Shown: piece after piece, positions 28,524-38,685 of the stretch
How the letters are laid out: the number at the start of each line of letters is the position of its first letter
Position numbering within the stretch: position 1 is the stretch's first letter
Assembly (NCBI GenBank): GCA_019192445.1
Contig: JAHCMK010000001.1
Span: forward strand, 186,001 to 250,000
Reading direction: 5' to 3'
Length of the DNA: 64,000 nucleotides
Source: Oceanococcus sp. HetDA_MAG_MS8
GTDB lineage: Bacteria > Pseudomonadota > Gammaproteobacteria > Nevskiales > Oceanococcaceae
The notes under the pieces: generated by a model
The model's database searches: none
What the model was told of the DNA's origin: nothing
What the model saw: the letters and a program-made list of their open reading frames with translations, nothing else
Translations under genes and position numbers: made by a program

Positions 28524-28583
28524 TGGCCTGAATGGAACCGGCAGGTCAGATCAGTACGGCGGAGCAGTAGCGGCCGTGGATTT

Positions 28584-29714
28584 ATGCTCTTAGGCGGCCG
28601 GGTGCGTGCGCTAGTCGACCTGAGCGCACTACGACATAATCTGGCGCAGCTCCAGGCTCTGGCGCCGCAGGCCCAGCTTATGCCTGTGATCAAGGCCGAT
28701 GCTTATGGTCATGGAGCCGTACGTGTGGCGATGGCACTGCAAGATCGCGTGCCCATGTTTGCTGTGGCCGCGGTGAGCGAAGCTGTCGCTCTGCGCGAGG
28801 CCGGCGTGCAATCGCGAATTTGCATCTTGGGCGGTATCCAGGATGCCAGTCAGTGGCAGTTATGCCAAAGCCAGCGCTTTTTGCCTGTGGTCCACGCTCA
28901 GTGGCAGTGGGAGCAACTCCAAGCACTGCCAAGCCCGCCGGGTTTTTGGCTGAAGTTTGATACAGGCATGGGGCGGCTAGGCTTCGCTGCGAATCAGGCA
29001 GCGACGCTCTCCGCGCAATTGCGTGCTGCGCCGGCTTTGGCCTCAGGGCTGCAGGGTGTAATGACACATTTGGCCTGCGCGGATAGCCAAGACGCAGAGC
29101 ACACCCAGGCCCAACTGCGCTGTTGGGAAGATCTGTATCAGACCCACTTTTCGGATTACGACCCCTCGACGGCAAACTCTGCCGCCTTGCTGCAATGGCC
29201 GCAGACCCGGCGGGGCTGGGTGCGACCGGGTTTGTGTCTGTACGGAGTGTCTCCGCTGGCTGAGGGGGCCAGCCATCCATCCTTACGTCCGGCACTCAGG
29301 CTGGAAGCCCGTGTGCTGGATGTGAAAACACTCCCGGCTGGACACAGCGTTGGCTATGGTGCGATTTGGCAGGCACCGCGCGACTGTAGGGTGGCCGTGG
29401 TGGCGATTGGCTATGCCGATGGCCTGGTGCGTCTCCTGGGCGAGGATAGAGGCATGTGGTTGGCCGCGGCTGGCGGTCAGCGATTGCCGCTGCGTGGGCG
29501 GATTTCCATGGATATGTGCGTGGTAGAGCTACCATCGACGACCAAGGTACAGGCAGGGGACTGGCTGGGAGTCTGGGGCCCCCGAGCCATGCCGGTGAAT
29601 GAAGTGGCGCGGCGGGCACAAACTCTATCCTATGAGCTACTCACGGGGCTTCGTGGGCGCGTTGCTCATCTTGAAGCTGAGACCGATCCTAGCGAGGCTG
29701 GTATCCGTGGCTAA
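28584..29714 (+). CDS. alr: Alanine racemase
   Basis: Alr makes D-alanine for peptidoglycan from L-alanine using PLP. The 376-residue protein has the PLP-lysine motif VIKADAYGHGAV (Lys37), the active-site tyrosine in HSVGYGAIW, the TIM-barrel DTGMGRLGF, and the C-terminal beta domain with RGRISMDMCVVEL. The length is a little above the usual 360. It follows dnaB, as in Pseudomonas, and its end overlaps the radA start by 8 bases. Confidence 0.95.
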   Translation: MLLGGRVRALVDLSALRHNLAQLQALAPQAQLMPVIKADAYGHGAVRVAMALQDRVPMFAVAAVSEAVALREAGVQSRICILGGIQDASQWQLCQSQRFLPVVHAQWQWEQLQALPSPPGFWLKFDTGMGRLGFAANQAATLSAQLRAAPALASGLQGVMTHLACADSQDAEHTQAQLRCWEDLYQTHFSDYDPSTANSAALLQWPQTRRGWVRPGLCLYGVSPLAEGASHPSLRPALRLEARVLDVKTLPAGHSVGYGAIWQAPRDCRVAVVAIGYADGLVRLLGEDRGMWLAAAGGQRLPLRGRISMDMCVVELPSTTKVQAGDWLGVWGPRAMPVNEVARRAQTLSYELLTGLRGRVAHLEAETDPSEAGIRG

Positions 29715-31077
29715 AGACAAAACCCAATTTGAGTGCAGCGAATGTGGTGCGCTGAGCCCGCGCTGGGCTGGTCAATGCGCCCAATGTGGGGCCTGGAACA
29801 CCCTGCAAGAGGCGCGTATTTCGGCAAAAGCCAGCGCCAGCCAGCAGTCTGGCCGTGGAGGACGCAGCTGGGCCGGGGAAAGCCGCTTGGAGTCCTTGGA
29901 TGGCCCGCAAAGTGAAGCCCCCCAACGCTTGCCTACGGGTTTTGTCGAACTGGATCGTGTTCTCGGTGGTGGCTTGGTGCCTGGCGCGGTGATCCTGCTC
30001 GGTGGCGACCCCGGCATTGGTAAATCCACCTTGCTGTTGCAGATGCTGCTGCGCCTCAAAGATGTGGCGCGCGTGTATGTGACCGGGGAGGAGTCAGTGG
30101 GGCAGGTGCGGGCACGTGCCCAACGCTTACAAGAGCCTAGCGCCGATGTGGCGTTATTGGCCGAAACTGAGGTTGAGTCGGTCTTGGAAACCGTGAATGG
30201 CAACGATTGTCAGGTTTTGGCGGTGGACTCCATTCAAACGCTGTTTGCTCGCGAACTCAGTTCGGCCCCAGGCTCGGTGGCTCAGCTACGCGAATGTGCA
30301 GCGCAGTTGGTGCGCTATGCCAAGCAGCGCGGCGTAGTGGTGCTGCTAGTGGGGCATGTCACCAAAGAGGGCGTGATTGCCGGGCCGCGTGTGTTGGAGC
30401 ACATGGTGGATACGGTGCTGTATTTCGAATCTGACCCTGGCGGACGTTTACGCATGATTCGGGCGGCCAAAAATCGTTTTGGTGCCGTCAACGAGCTTGG
30501 TTTCTTCGCCATGCGAGAGCAGGGCTTGGCCGAGGTGAAGAATCCTTCGGCAATCTTCCTCGCACGCCGTCCAGACCCGGTGCCGGGTAGTGTGGTGGTG
30601 GTTGCCCGTGAGGGTACGCGGCCCTTACTGATCGAGGTACAGGCGCTCACGGATGAAGGCAATGCGCGGCGGGTCACCGTCGGCGTGGATACCAACCGCC
30701 TCGCCATGTTGTTGGCGGTATTGCATCGTCACGCCCAGGTGGATGTGGCGGGCCAGGATGTGTTCATCAATGTGGTCGGCGGGGTGCAGGTTCGAGAAAC
30801 GGCTTGGGACTTGGCGGCGGTGCTGGCCATCATGAGCTCTTTTCGCGACCGCGCTTTACCCTTGGATTTGGCGGTGTTCGGCGAGATTGGTCTAGCCGGC
30901 GAGCTGCGACCAGTGGCAGGTGGCGAGGAGCGCATTGAGGAGGCGCGCAAACAGGGCTTCAAGAGGCTGATCGTGCCCCAGGCCAACGCTCCTAGGCGCA
31001 GTCCGCCGGGTTTGGAGATTCATGCCGTTGCCTCATTGGCGCAAGCTCTGGACGCCGCCAGAGATATGCTCAGTTAA
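29707..31077 (+). CDS. radA: DNA repair protein RadA
   Basis: RadA is a RecA-like helicase that drives branch migration in recombination. The 456-residue protein starts with a zinc finger (Cys10, Cys13, Cys24, Cys27), has the Walker A GDPGIGKSTLLLQ and the RadA-specific KNRFG motif (AAKNRFGAVNELGFF), and ends with a LonC-like domain (EIGLAGELRPV). I chose GTG at 29707 with GAGG at 29694-29697; the longer upstream frame would add 36 residues that overlap alr and lack family character. Confidence 0.94.
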   Translation: MAKDKTQFECSECGALSPRWAGQCAQCGAWNTLQEARISAKASASQQSGRGGRSWAGESRLESLDGPQSEAPQRLPTGFVELDRVLGGGLVPGAVILLGGDPGIGKSTLLLQMLLRLKDVARVYVTGEESVGQVRARAQRLQEPSADVALLAETEVESVLETVNGNDCQVLAVDSIQTLFARELSSAPGSVAQLRECAAQLVRYAKQRGVVVLLVGHVTKEGVIAGPRVLEHMVDTVLYFESDPGGRLRMIRAAKNRFGAVNELGFFAMREQGLAEVKNPSAIFLARRPDPVPGSVVVVAREGTRPLLIEVQALTDEGNARRVTVGVDTNRLAMLLAVLHRHAQVDVAGQDVFINVVGGVQVRETAWDLAAVLAIMSSFRDRALPLDLAVFGEIGLAGELRPVAGGEERIEEARKQGFKRLIVPQANAPRRSPPGLEIHAVASLAQALDAARDMLS

Positions 31078-31133
31078 GCTGGATTCCCCACCGCATCGAC
31101 CAACGCGAGCGCCTCGCTTAAAGCCTGCTGCAC

Positions 31134-32399
31134 TTAGGCCGATTTACGAGGCGCCTCGATGCGTACCGATTCGATGACATGCGCGGCGACCGCAACAATT
31201 TCAATACGGTAATCGCCCAGCCTGAGGCTGTGTCCGGGTTCGGGAAAAGTTTCCAGCTGATTGAGGATGAGGCCGTTGAGCGTGCGTGCCGACGATGAGG
31301 GTAAGGCCCAGCCCATGGAGCGGTTGAGGTAACGCACACTGCTTTTGGCATCGACCAGGTAACGTCCGTCTGGCTCCATTTTGACCCGCCGATTGCGGGT
31401 GGCTGGGTCGGTGGTGAATTCACCGACGATTTCTTCCAAGATGTCCTCCAGAGTGACCAAACCCTGGATGTCCCCGTACTCGTCAACAACGAAGCCTATT
31501 CTGCGCCGCTGGTTTTGGAAGTTCAGTAACTGCTGATTCAGAGCCGTTCCTTCGGGAATGAAATAGGGCTCCCGGGCCTGGGCCAGCAGGCTTTCCCGGT
31601 CAAGTTGCCCTTCGGCCAGCATGGGCAGCAGACGCCGCACATGAATAATGCCGCGCAGATCGTCAATAGAGCCTTCGTAGAGCGGTAGCCGTGTATGTTG
31701 GCTGCGTTGGATCATCTCCAGGCAGCCGGTCCAGTCTTCACTGATATCCACACCCTGAATTTCATTGCGCGGAATCATGATGTCTTCGACCGTGGCTTTT
31801 TCGAGGTCGAGTAGGGAGAGCAGCATGGCCTGGTGGCGGCGCGGCATCATGGCGCGGGTTTCGGCCACCACCGTCCGCAGCTCTTCGGTAGACAGGTTGT
31901 GCTGCTCAGCATCTTCGGGCTTCACCCCCAAGAGGCGCAGCAGCATGCGCGCGAGGAAGGTGATCAAAACCACGACGGGGTAGAGCACCAACTGCAAGGG
32001 TCCGTAAATACGGCTGGCAGGGAAGGCGAGCCGTTCTGGATGCAATGCACCCAGAGTTTTGGGGGTGACCTCGGCAAAAATCAGAATTGCTGCCGTCAGT
32101 AAGCCTGTGGCGATAGCAATACCGGGTTCGCCAAACAGGCGCAGACCCAAAATGGTGCTAATGGCAGAGGCAAGAATGTTGACAAAGTTATTGCCGAGCA
32201 GGATGACGCCAATCAGACGATCCTGCCGCTCTAGGAGTTGCAGAGCGCGTTGTGCGCCACGATGGCCGCCGCGGGCCAAGTGCTGGGCCTTGTATCGATT
32301 CAGCGCCATCAGCGCGGTTTCGGAGCCAGAGAAAAAGGCCGACAGCCCCAGCAGAAAAACTAGCGCCAGTAGAAGGGCGCCAGTAGACACATCGTCCAA
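31134..32399 (-). CDS. CNNM/CorB-like transporter with CBS domains
   Basis: This 421-residue protein has an N-terminal DUF21 membrane domain with about four helices (residues 5-180) including FSGSETALMALN, then a pair of CBS domains (VEDIMIPRNEIQGVD, GFVVDEYGDIQGLVTLEDILEEIVGE) and a C-terminal CorC/HlyC domain. It matches YfjD/CorB, linked to magnesium efflux. The ffh-ypjD-yfjD neighbourhood is conserved in gammaproteobacteria. It is on the opposite strand to radA with its stop 56 bases from the radA stop. Confidence 0.88.
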   Translation of the reverse strand: MDDVSTGALLLALVFLLGLSAFFSGSETALMALNRYKAQHLARGGHRGAQRALQLLERQDRLIGVILLGNNFVNILASAISTILGLRLFGEPGIAIATGLLTAAILIFAEVTPKTLGALHPERLAFPASRIYGPLQLVLYPVVVLITFLARMLLRLLGVKPEDAEQHNLSTEELRTVVAETRAMMPRRHQAMLLSLLDLEKATVEDIMIPRNEIQGVDISEDWTGCLEMIQRSQHTRLPLYEGSIDDLRGIIHVRRLLPMLAEGQLDRESLLAQAREPYFIPEGTALNQQLLNFQNQRRRIGFVVDEYGDIQGLVTLEDILEEIVGEFTTDPATRNRRVKMEPDGRYLVDAKSSVRYLNRSMGWALPSSSARTLNGLILNQLETFPEPGHSLRLGDYRIEIVAVAAHVIESVRIEAPRKSA

Positions 32400-32481
32400 G
32401 CGAGCAAATCTTGATCAGGGATTAGATAGTGTTTCTAGGCAGAGCGAGCGCCCTTGTCAAGCGCTCTACGACTCCGGCCTC

Positions 32482-33264
32482 TCAACTCCAATGCGAGGCC
32501 AACACATATTCCAGGACGAACTTCACGCCCACATAGCCTACGAACAGCGCCAGCCAAGCCGCGGCGATCCAGCGCAGTGCGACTCCACCTCGCCATCCGC
32601 GCAGCGCTTGACCGGCCAACAAGGTGCCAAAGAGCACGGCGGCAATCAGGGTAAATGCTGTTTTGTGCGCAAGATGCTGAGCGAAAAAGTTCTCTACAAA
32701 GAGGAAGCCGGTAGCAATCCCACCAATGAGGAGTAGCCAGCCCAGGCCAATGAGCCTAAAGGTGCTGCGCTCTAATTCCAGCAGCGGCGCCGCCAGCAGG
32801 GGTTTCTTGTGTTTACGTAGATGGCGGGCCTGCAAGGTGCAGGCGATGGATTGCATGGCCGCCAAGCTCAGCACTGCCCAAGCCAGCATGCTGAGCAGAA
32901 TATGCACGCGCAAGGCCGGTGTGAGTTGCGCAACATGCGTACTGGCGGGTGTGGGTAGCAGCAAGCCTATCGGTATGACCAGCGCCACAGTGCCCCAAAT
33001 CACGCGATCGAGGCCGCGCAAATACAGGCGTTGCCGCAGAACCAAATGCGCAGCAGCGATCAGCCAGGCAAACAAAGCCACGCTGGATCCTAAGCCCAGG
33101 CGCCATCCCTGCGGCTCCACCACCTCGGCTTGCAGGCCCAAGGCAGTGAGCAGTGCGCCCAGCATGACAAGCATGAGGGCGGGCAGCGCTCGTTGATAAG
33201 GCTGACTAATCGCGGCGGCAGCAAAAGCGGCCCCGGCACTAATTGCGGCGAAGGTGATGTTCAC
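32482..33264 (-). CDS. CcsA/YpjD-like cytochrome c assembly membrane protein
   Basis: This 260-residue protein has about eight hydrophobic helices with the CcsA/CcmF-type pattern, including RVHILLSMLAWAVLSLAAMQS and LAHKTAFTLIAAVLFG, where histidines in the second and later helices are the likely haem ligands. It resembles E. coli YpjD, next to ffh. The tryptophan-rich WWD heme-handling loop of full CcsA is not evident. It is divergent from ffh (91 bases apart) and upstream of the CorB gene. Confidence 0.85.
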   Translation of the reverse strand: MNITFAAISAGAAFAAAAISQPYQRALPALMLVMLGALLTALGLQAEVVEPQGWRLGLGSSVALFAWLIAAAHLVLRQRLYLRGLDRVIWGTVALVIPIGLLLPTPASTHVAQLTPALRVHILLSMLAWAVLSLAAMQSIACTLQARHLRKHKKPLLAAPLLELERSTFRLIGLGWLLLIGGIATGFLFVENFFAQHLAHKTAFTLIAAVLFGTLLAGQALRGWRGGVALRWIAAAWLALFVGYVGVKFVLEYVLASHWS

Positions 33265-33355
33265 TCGGTAATATTGTCACAGCGCGCGGCGCAACTCACG
33301 TATTTGTTTCCACCCGGCTCCGATGGCGGCGGTGGAACTTCATGATGGTTTATCG

Positions 33356-34741
33356 ATGTTCGAATCCCTTTCAGAGAATCTCCAGTCCACCCTTAAGAAT
33401 CTGCGCGGCCAAGGCAGGCTTACCGAAGACAATATCGCCGACGCCCTGCGCGCCGTGCGGCGGTCGTTATTGGAGGCGGACGTTGCCCTGGAAGTGGTGC
33501 GGGATTTCATTGCCAAAGTCCGCGAACAGGCGCTGGGAGAAGCCGTCCGCAGCAGCCTAACTCCAGGTCAGGAGTTCATCTCCATTCTGCAACGTGAACT
33601 GGTTCAGGCATTGGGTGGTGAGTCCCAAGGCTTGGATCTACGCGCCCAGCCGCCAGCAATTATTCTGCTGGCCGGTTTGCAGGGTGCGGGTAAAACCACC
33701 AGCGCCGGCAAGCTGGCGCGTTACCTCCATGCGCAAAAGAAGCGTGTGCTCATGGTCAGCGCCGACGTTTATCGCCCGGCAGCCATCGAACAGCTGGCCA
33801 CTTTAGGGCAGCAGTTGCAGATCGATGTGCAGCCCTCGTCGGCGTTGCAGGCACCCAGTGCCATTGCTGATGAGGCTTTAGAGCGAGCGAAGCGCGAGTT
33901 CTATGATGTTTTGATTGTGGACACTGCCGGCCGGACCAGCATCGACGAAAAGATGATGGCGGAGATTGCCGGTCTGCATCAGCAGCTGGCGCCGGCAGAA
34001 ACCTTGTTTGTGCTGGATGCCATGACTGGCCAGGATGCGGCGCGCACCGCGCAGGCCTTTGACCAAGCGGTACCCTTGACCGGGGTGATTCTGACCAAGG
34101 TGGATGGCGATGCACGGGGTGGTGCGGCGCTGTCGGTACGCCATATCACCGGTAAGCCCATCAAGTTCTTGGGCGTGGGTGAAAAACTCGAAGCCCTGGA
34201 GGCCTTCCATCCGGACCGCTTGGCCTCACGCATTCTGGGTATGGGCGATGTGCTCAGCCTGATTGAAGAAGCCGAGCAGAAAATTGACCGGCAGAAGGCA
34301 GAGAAGCTGGCCCGCAAGCTGCAAAAAGGGGGTGGCTTCGATTTAGACGACTACCGCGACCAGCTGCTGCAGATGCAGAAGATGGGCGGTATTGGCGCGA
34401 TGATGGATAAGCTGCCAGGGATGGGGCAACTCCCTGCGCAGGTGAAGAACCAAGTGAACGACAAAGAGTTCATGCGCAATGTGGCCATCATCAACTCCAT
34501 GACCAGGCAAGAGCGCCGTTTTCCAGCGGTGATCAAAGCCTCGAGGAAAAAGCGGATTGCTGCCGGCTCCGGAACGCAAGTCCAGGACGTGAACCGCTTG
34601 CTCAAGCAGTTCACGCAGATGCAGGGCATGATGAAAAAAATGCGCGGTGGCGGCATGAAGAAAATGATGCGGGCCATGGCTGGGCGCATGCCTCCCGGCA
34701 TGATGGGGCCAGGTGGTCCTGGCCGCCCTGGTGGCTTCTAA
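33356..34741 (+). CDS. ffh: Signal recognition particle protein Ffh
   Basis: Ffh binds signal sequences of nascent membrane proteins and docks on FtsY. The 461-residue protein has the N domain (MFESLSENLQSTLKNL), the GTPase motifs GLQGAGKTTSAGKLA, DTAGRTSIDEKMM and TKVDGDARGG, and the methionine-rich M domain with SGxxxxV-type RNA-binding helix (AAGSGTQVQDVNRLLKQF) and an Met/Gly tail. I chose ATG at 33356; a start 33 bases upstream would add a non-conserved 11 residues. Confidence 0.96.
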   Translation: MFESLSENLQSTLKNLRGQGRLTEDNIADALRAVRRSLLEADVALEVVRDFIAKVREQALGEAVRSSLTPGQEFISILQRELVQALGGESQGLDLRAQPPAIILLAGLQGAGKTTSAGKLARYLHAQKKRVLMVSADVYRPAAIEQLATLGQQLQIDVQPSSALQAPSAIADEALERAKREFYDVLIVDTAGRTSIDEKMMAEIAGLHQQLAPAETLFVLDAMTGQDAARTAQAFDQAVPLTGVILTKVDGDARGGAALSVRHITGKPIKFLGVGEKLEALEAFHPDRLASRILGMGDVLSLIEEAEQKIDRQKAEKLARKLQKGGGFDLDDYRDQLLQMQKMGGIGAMMDKLPGMGQLPAQVKNQVNDKEFMRNVAIINSMTRQERRFPAVIKASRKKRIAAGSGTQVQDVNRLLKQFTQMQGMMKKMRGGGMKKMMRAMAGRMPPGMMGPGGPGRPGGF

Positions 34742-34757
34742 GCAGGCCGCACACTTT

Positions 34758-34780
34758 GAGCGAGCCATGCTCGCTTTCTT
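34758..34780 (+). terminator. Terminator after ffh
   Basis: AGCGAG and CTCGCT flank a five-base loop and run into TTTCTT, 18 bases after the ffh stop. The stem is short (6-7 pairs), so the call is moderate. The next gene starts 25 bases further on. Confidence 0.5.
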
Positions 34781-34804
34781 GTATTGACGAACTAGAGAGT
34801 CACA

Positions 34805-35281
34805 ATGGATTTATTGGCTTTGTATGCCCGTATGAGCAAAGTCCCAGGGGGCAAGGCGGCGTTTTCAAAAATGGTGGCCTTGAAGGCGCCCTATTTTCGG
34901 ACCGTGAGCCCAGTGTTGGAAGAGCTGAGTGCGCAGCAAGTTCGCGCGCGCTTGCGCAAGCGCTGGTCGGTAACCAATCACATCGGCACAGTGCATGCCA
35001 TTGCTATGTGCAACCTCGCCGAGTTCACTGGTGGTTTACTCACCGAGGTGGCGTGTCCGCCAAGCGCCCGTTGGATTCCCAAGGGTATGCAGGTGGAGTA
35101 CTTGGCCAAGGCCAACACCGACCTGGTGGGCACAGCGCAGTTCCCGGCTGATGTGGACTGGAGTGTGGCGCAGACGGTTGCTGTTCCGGTCGAGGTGTGT
35201 GACCGGGAAGGAACCCCCGTTTTTCGGGCCAGTATCGATATGTACTGCAGCCCTAAGCCCGCGGCGTCCAAGGCCGCATAA
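34805..35281 (+). CDS. DUF4442 hotdog-fold protein
   Basis: This 158-residue protein matches the DUF4442 family of hotdog-fold proteins, related to acyl-CoA thioesterases. The segments KRWSVTNHIGTVHAIAMCNLAEFTGG and WIPKGMQVEYLAKAN are characteristic; NHIGTVHA carries the helix-facing residues of the fold. There is no signal peptide. The substrate is unknown. The ATG at 34805 has an AGAG-like site upstream. A strong terminator follows about 90 bases after the stop. Confidence 0.85.
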   Translation: MDLLALYARMSKVPGGKAAFSKMVALKAPYFRTVSPVLEELSAQQVRARLRKRWSVTNHIGTVHAIAMCNLAEFTGGLLTEVACPPSARWIPKGMQVEYLAKANTDLVGTAQFPADVDWSVAQTVAVPVEVCDREGTPVFRASIDMYCSPKPAASKAA

Positions 35282-35369
35282 GGCTCGCATTCCATCGGAG
35301 ACAGCCTGATTGGCACGCGGTTTGCTACATCGAGTCTGTCTCCCTGGTACGTTGATCGTGCCAATTTTG

Positions 35370-35411
35370 AGAGGGAAGTGCTTAAGGATTGAGCACTTCC
35401 CTCTTTTTTTT
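35370..35411 (+). terminator. Strong intrinsic terminator after the DUF4442 gene
   Basis: AGAGGGAAGTGCT (35370-35382) pairs perfectly with AGCACTTCCCTCT (35392-35404) around a 9-base loop, followed by eight T. This is a textbook intrinsic terminator. Confidence 0.92.
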
Positions 35412-35446
35412 GCGAGAACCGGCGAGGAGCTGCCCACCTTCCGTAT

Positions 35447-35599
35447 GCGCGTGTTGGGCCGTCGGGCTCGCTACCCTTGGCGCCGCTGCGCGGTGTCCTT
35501 CGGCACCAAGGCCGAACGCGATCCCAACGGCCCAACACGCGCAGGGAGCCTCTCTGCGCCGTCCGTCCCGCGAAGCGGCGCGGGGGACACAGGCGCAGA
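35447..35599. other. Strongly folded intergenic region
   Basis: GCGCGTGTTGGGCCGT (35447-35462) pairs exactly with 35527-35542, a 16-base-pair stem. The enclosed 64 bases hold a smaller hairpin TTCGGC-ACCAAG-GCCGAA with flanking CGCG/CGCG. Next, TCTGCGCC (35553-35560) pairs with GGCGCAGA (35592-35599), enclosing GTCC/GGAC and CCCGCG/CGCGGG stems. No coding frame here looks real, and there is no tRNA or rRNA feature. It could be a structured RNA or a REP-like extragenic element. Confidence 0.55.
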
Positions 35600-35683
35600 C
35601 TACGCCGCCAGGCGTTCGGGCCCTAGGCCATAAAGCCCGTTCCAGCTTCCTCTAGTCGGCATAGGATGTTGATAGGGGCGTTC

Positions 35684-38518
35684 TCAGTATCCGCGCTCGA
35701 GGATGGGCTTTAGGTAGTGGCCGGTGTGCGAGTTGGGATTGGCCGCTACCTCTTCCGGGGTGCCAGTGGCGACGATCTGCCCGCCGCCTGCACCGCCCTC
35801 GGGCCCCAGATCGACCAGCCAGTCTGCCGTCTTGATGACATCCAGATTGTGCTCGATAACCACCACCGTATTGCCGTGGTCGCGCAAGCGATGCAGCACC
35901 TGCAGCAATTGCTCCACGTCATGGAAGTGCAGGCCGGTGGTGGGCTCATCCAGGATGTATAAGGTTTTGCCTGTATCGCGCCGCGACAGCTCCTTGGCGA
36001 GCTTGACGCGTTGTGCCTCACCACCTGACAAGGTCGTCGCGCTCTGGCCCAAAGTGATGTAGCTCAAGCCTACATCCATCAAGGTCACCAATTTGCGCTT
36101 CAAGGCGGGCACGGGGCCGAAGAACTCCACCGCGTCCTCGACCGTCATCTCGAGGACCTCGGCAATGGTTTTACCCTTGTAGCGAATATCCAGAGTTTCG
36201 CGGTTATAGCGGTGGCCCTGGCACACTTCGCAGAGCACATACACATCGGGTAGGAAGTGCATTTCCACCTTGATCAGCCCATCGCCCTGGCAGGCCTCGC
36301 AACGCCCGCCTTTGACGTTGAAGGAAAAACGACCTGGTGTGTAGCCCCGCGCGCGGGCCTCGGGCACGCCTGCGAAGAGTTCGCGAATGCCCGTAAACAA
36401 ACCAATGTAGGTGGCCGGGTTGGAGCGCGGAGTCCGCCCGATGGGGCTTTGGTCAATGCCAATGACCTTATCGAGTTGATCCAGACCGCGAACCTTGTCC
36501 ACTGGTGCGTTGGGTAGGCTGGCTCTATTGAGCTCGCGCGCGGCGATGGGGTAGAGGGTGTCGTTGATGAGGGTGGATTTCCCGCTACCCGACACCCCCG
36601 TGATGCAGATCAGGCAACCCAGGGGTAGCTCTACATCGACCTGCTGCAGGTTGTTCCCGCTGGCGCCCTCAATGCGGAGAACGCGCTGCGCATCTGGAGC
36701 CTGCCGAGGCTCTGGGATGCTGATGCGACGCTCGCCACTGAGATATTGACCCGTGAGCGATGCCGGAGTCTGGATCACTTCTTCTGGCGTTCCCGCAGCA
36801 ACGACTTCGCCGCCATGCACACCGGCCCTTGGGCCAATATCGAGCACATGGTCTGCACAGCGAATGGCATCTTCGTCATGCTCGACCACAAGCACTGTAT
36901 TGCCCAGGTCACGCAGACGCACTAAGGTATCGATGAGGCGTTGGTTATCGCGCTGGTGTAAGCCAATCGAGGGTTCATCGAGTACATACAGCACCCCAAC
37001 CAAACCCGCCCCAATCTGGCTAGCCAGCCGGATGCGCTGAGACTCGCCCCCGGACAGAGTTTCGGCCGCGCGGTCTAGGCTCAGATAGTCCAATCCCACA
37101 TTGTTCAAAAAGGACAAGCGCAGGCCGATCTCTTTGAGCACGGGGCGGGCGATTTCGGCCTGTTGCCCTGGTAATTCCATCTTCTCGAAATGGGCCAGCG
37201 CATCGGCAATGGACATGCGCGATATTTGCGGCAAGGTGCTGCTCGCGACCTGCACAGCGGAGGCAGCCCTGTTGAGGCGACTGCCGTCACAAGCGGAGCA
37301 GGGCTGGTTCGAACGATAACGGGCCAGCTCTTCTCGCACGGCGTCCGATTCGGTTTCGCGATAACGCCGCTCCAAGTTCGGCACAATGCCTTCAAAGGTA
37401 TGGTTGCGGACTTTGCGCCGACCGCGCAGGTCGGGGTATTCAAAGCGAATTTTGGTACGCCCACTGCCATACAAGACCACCTCCCGATGCTTGGGGGGCA
37501 GGTCCTGAAAAGGCATTTCCAGGTCGATGTCGTAATGCTCAGATAAACCTGTGAGCAGCGCGTAGTAATAGGGATTGCGCCGGTCCCAGCCGCGAATGGC
37601 GCCATCAGCCAAAGCCGCTTTGGGATTGGCCACGATGCGGTCGGCATCGAAGACCGAAGTGGTTCCCAGGCCATCGCAGGAGCTACAGGCCCCATGCGGG
37701 CTATTAAAGGAAAACAAACGCGGTTCCAGCTCCTGCAGGGTAAAGCCGCATTCAGGGCAGGCAAAACGCGCCGAAAAGGTATGTTCTTGGGCATCCCCTG
37801 ACGCGCGCCATGGCGCGACAATGGCCAAACCATCGGCCAGACGCAGGGCTGTTTCAAAGCTCTCGGCCAGGCGCTGCGCCTGATCGCTACGCACTTTGAA
37901 GCGGTCGATCACCACATCGACATCATGCTGGGTTTTAGGGTTCAGGCTCGGAAGCTCATCGAGCTCATGGAGTTCGCCATCGACTCGAATACGAATAAAG
38001 CCTTCGGCTCTGAGCTGCTCCAACAATTGGCGGTGCTCGCCTTTACGGCCCCGAATAATGGGGGCCAGTAACATCCAGGCGCTGTCTTCGGGTAGCTGCA
38101 GCACGCTATCCACCATCTGACTCACCGTTTTGGCGGTGAGGGAAATGTGGTGATCCGGACAATAGGGCACACCCACCCGGGCAAAGAGCAGGCGCAGGTA
38201 ATCCTGAATTTCGGTCACCGTACCCACGGTAGAGCGTGGGTTGTGGCTGGTAGATTTCTGCTCAATGGAAATAGCGGGGGATAAGCCTTCGATGCTGTCC
38301 ACATCGGGCTTATCCATCATCGACAAAAACTGCCGTGCGTAGGCAGACAAAGACTCCACATAGCGCCGCTGCCCCTCGGCATAAATGGTGTCGAAGGCGA
38401 GAGAACTCTTGCCAGAGCCAGACAGCCCGGTAATGACAACTAGCTTGTCGCGCGGGATGTCCACGCTGAGGTCACGCAAGTTATGGGTGCGCGCACCGCG
38501 CACGCTAATGGTCTTCAT
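35684..38518 (-). CDS. uvrA: Excinuclease ABC subunit A
   Basis: UvrA recognises DNA damage and loads UvrB in nucleotide excision repair. The 944-residue protein is full length. It has the first Walker [17 protein letters not shown] near residue 31, the zinc motifs CPECGF and CSSCDGLG and [16 protein letters not shown], the second Walker [16 protein letters not shown], and two ABC signatures [12 protein letters not shown] and [12 protein letters not shown] with [12 protein letters not shown] and [12 protein letters not shown]. It is divergent from the MFS gene. I see no LexA box (CTGT-N8-ACAG) upstream. Confidence 0.97.
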   Translation of the reverse strand: MKTISVRGARTHNLRDLSVDIPRDKLVVITGLSGSGKSSLAFDTIYAEGQRRYVESLSAYARQFLSMMDKPDVDSIEGLSPAISIEQKSTSHNPRSTVGTVTEIQDYLRLLFARVGVPYCPDHHISLTAKTVSQMVDSVLQLPEDSAWMLLAPIIRGRKGEHRQLLEQLRAEGFIRIRVDGELHELDELPSLNPKTQHDVDVVIDRFKVRSDQAQRLAESFETALRLADGLAIVAPWRASGDAQEHTFSARFACPECGFTLQELEPRLFSFNSPHGACSSCDGLGTTSVFDADRIVANPKAALADGAIRGWDRRNPYYYALLTGLSEHYDIDLEMPFQDLPPKHREVVLYGSGRTKIRFEYPDLRGRRKVRNHTFEGIVPNLERRYRETESDAVREELARYRSNQPCSACDGSRLNRAASAVQVASSTLPQISRMSIADALAHFEKMELPGQQAEIARPVLKEIGLRLSFLNNVGLDYLSLDRAAETLSGGESQRIRLASQIGAGLVGVLYVLDEPSIGLHQRDNQRLIDTLVRLRDLGNTVLVVEHDEDAIRCADHVLDIGPRAGVHGGEVVAAGTPEEVIQTPASLTGQYLSGERRISIPEPRQAPDAQRVLRIEGASGNNLQQVDVELPLGCLICITGVSGSGKSTLINDTLYPIAARELNRASLPNAPVDKVRGLDQLDKVIGIDQSPIGRTPRSNPATYIGLFTGIRELFAGVPEARARGYTPGRFSFNVKGGRCEACQGDGLIKVEMHFLPDVYVLCEVCQGHRYNRETLDIRYKGKTIAEVLEMTVEDAVEFFGPVPALKRKLVTLMDVGLSYITLGQSATTLSGGEAQRVKLAKELSRRDTGKTLYILDEPTTGLHFHDVEQLLQVLHRLRDHGNTVVVIEHNLDVIKTADWLVDLGPEGGAGGGQIVATGTPEEVAANPNSHTGHYLKPILERGY

Positions 38519-38644
38519 AGTCCGCTGGGGCCAGGGTGGGGGAGCAAACTTGGTACTATAAAACGATTACTTCGGATGAGTTGTGTCTTCCGACTTGGGG
38601 TCAAGCGAGTGCGTAAAGAGCATTCGCGCCGGATTTTCCATTTG

Positions 38645-38656
38645 TTGCAATTGCAA
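38645..38656. promoter_or_regulatory. Palindrome between uvrA and the MFS gene
   Basis: TTGCAATTGCAA is a perfect 12-base palindrome in the 167-base divergent intergenic region, 29 bases before the MFS ATG. It could be a repressor operator; this is inference from shape and position only. Confidence 0.25.
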
Positions 38657-38685
38657 AGACTTTGAACGCTGAGCCATCCCTGTCT

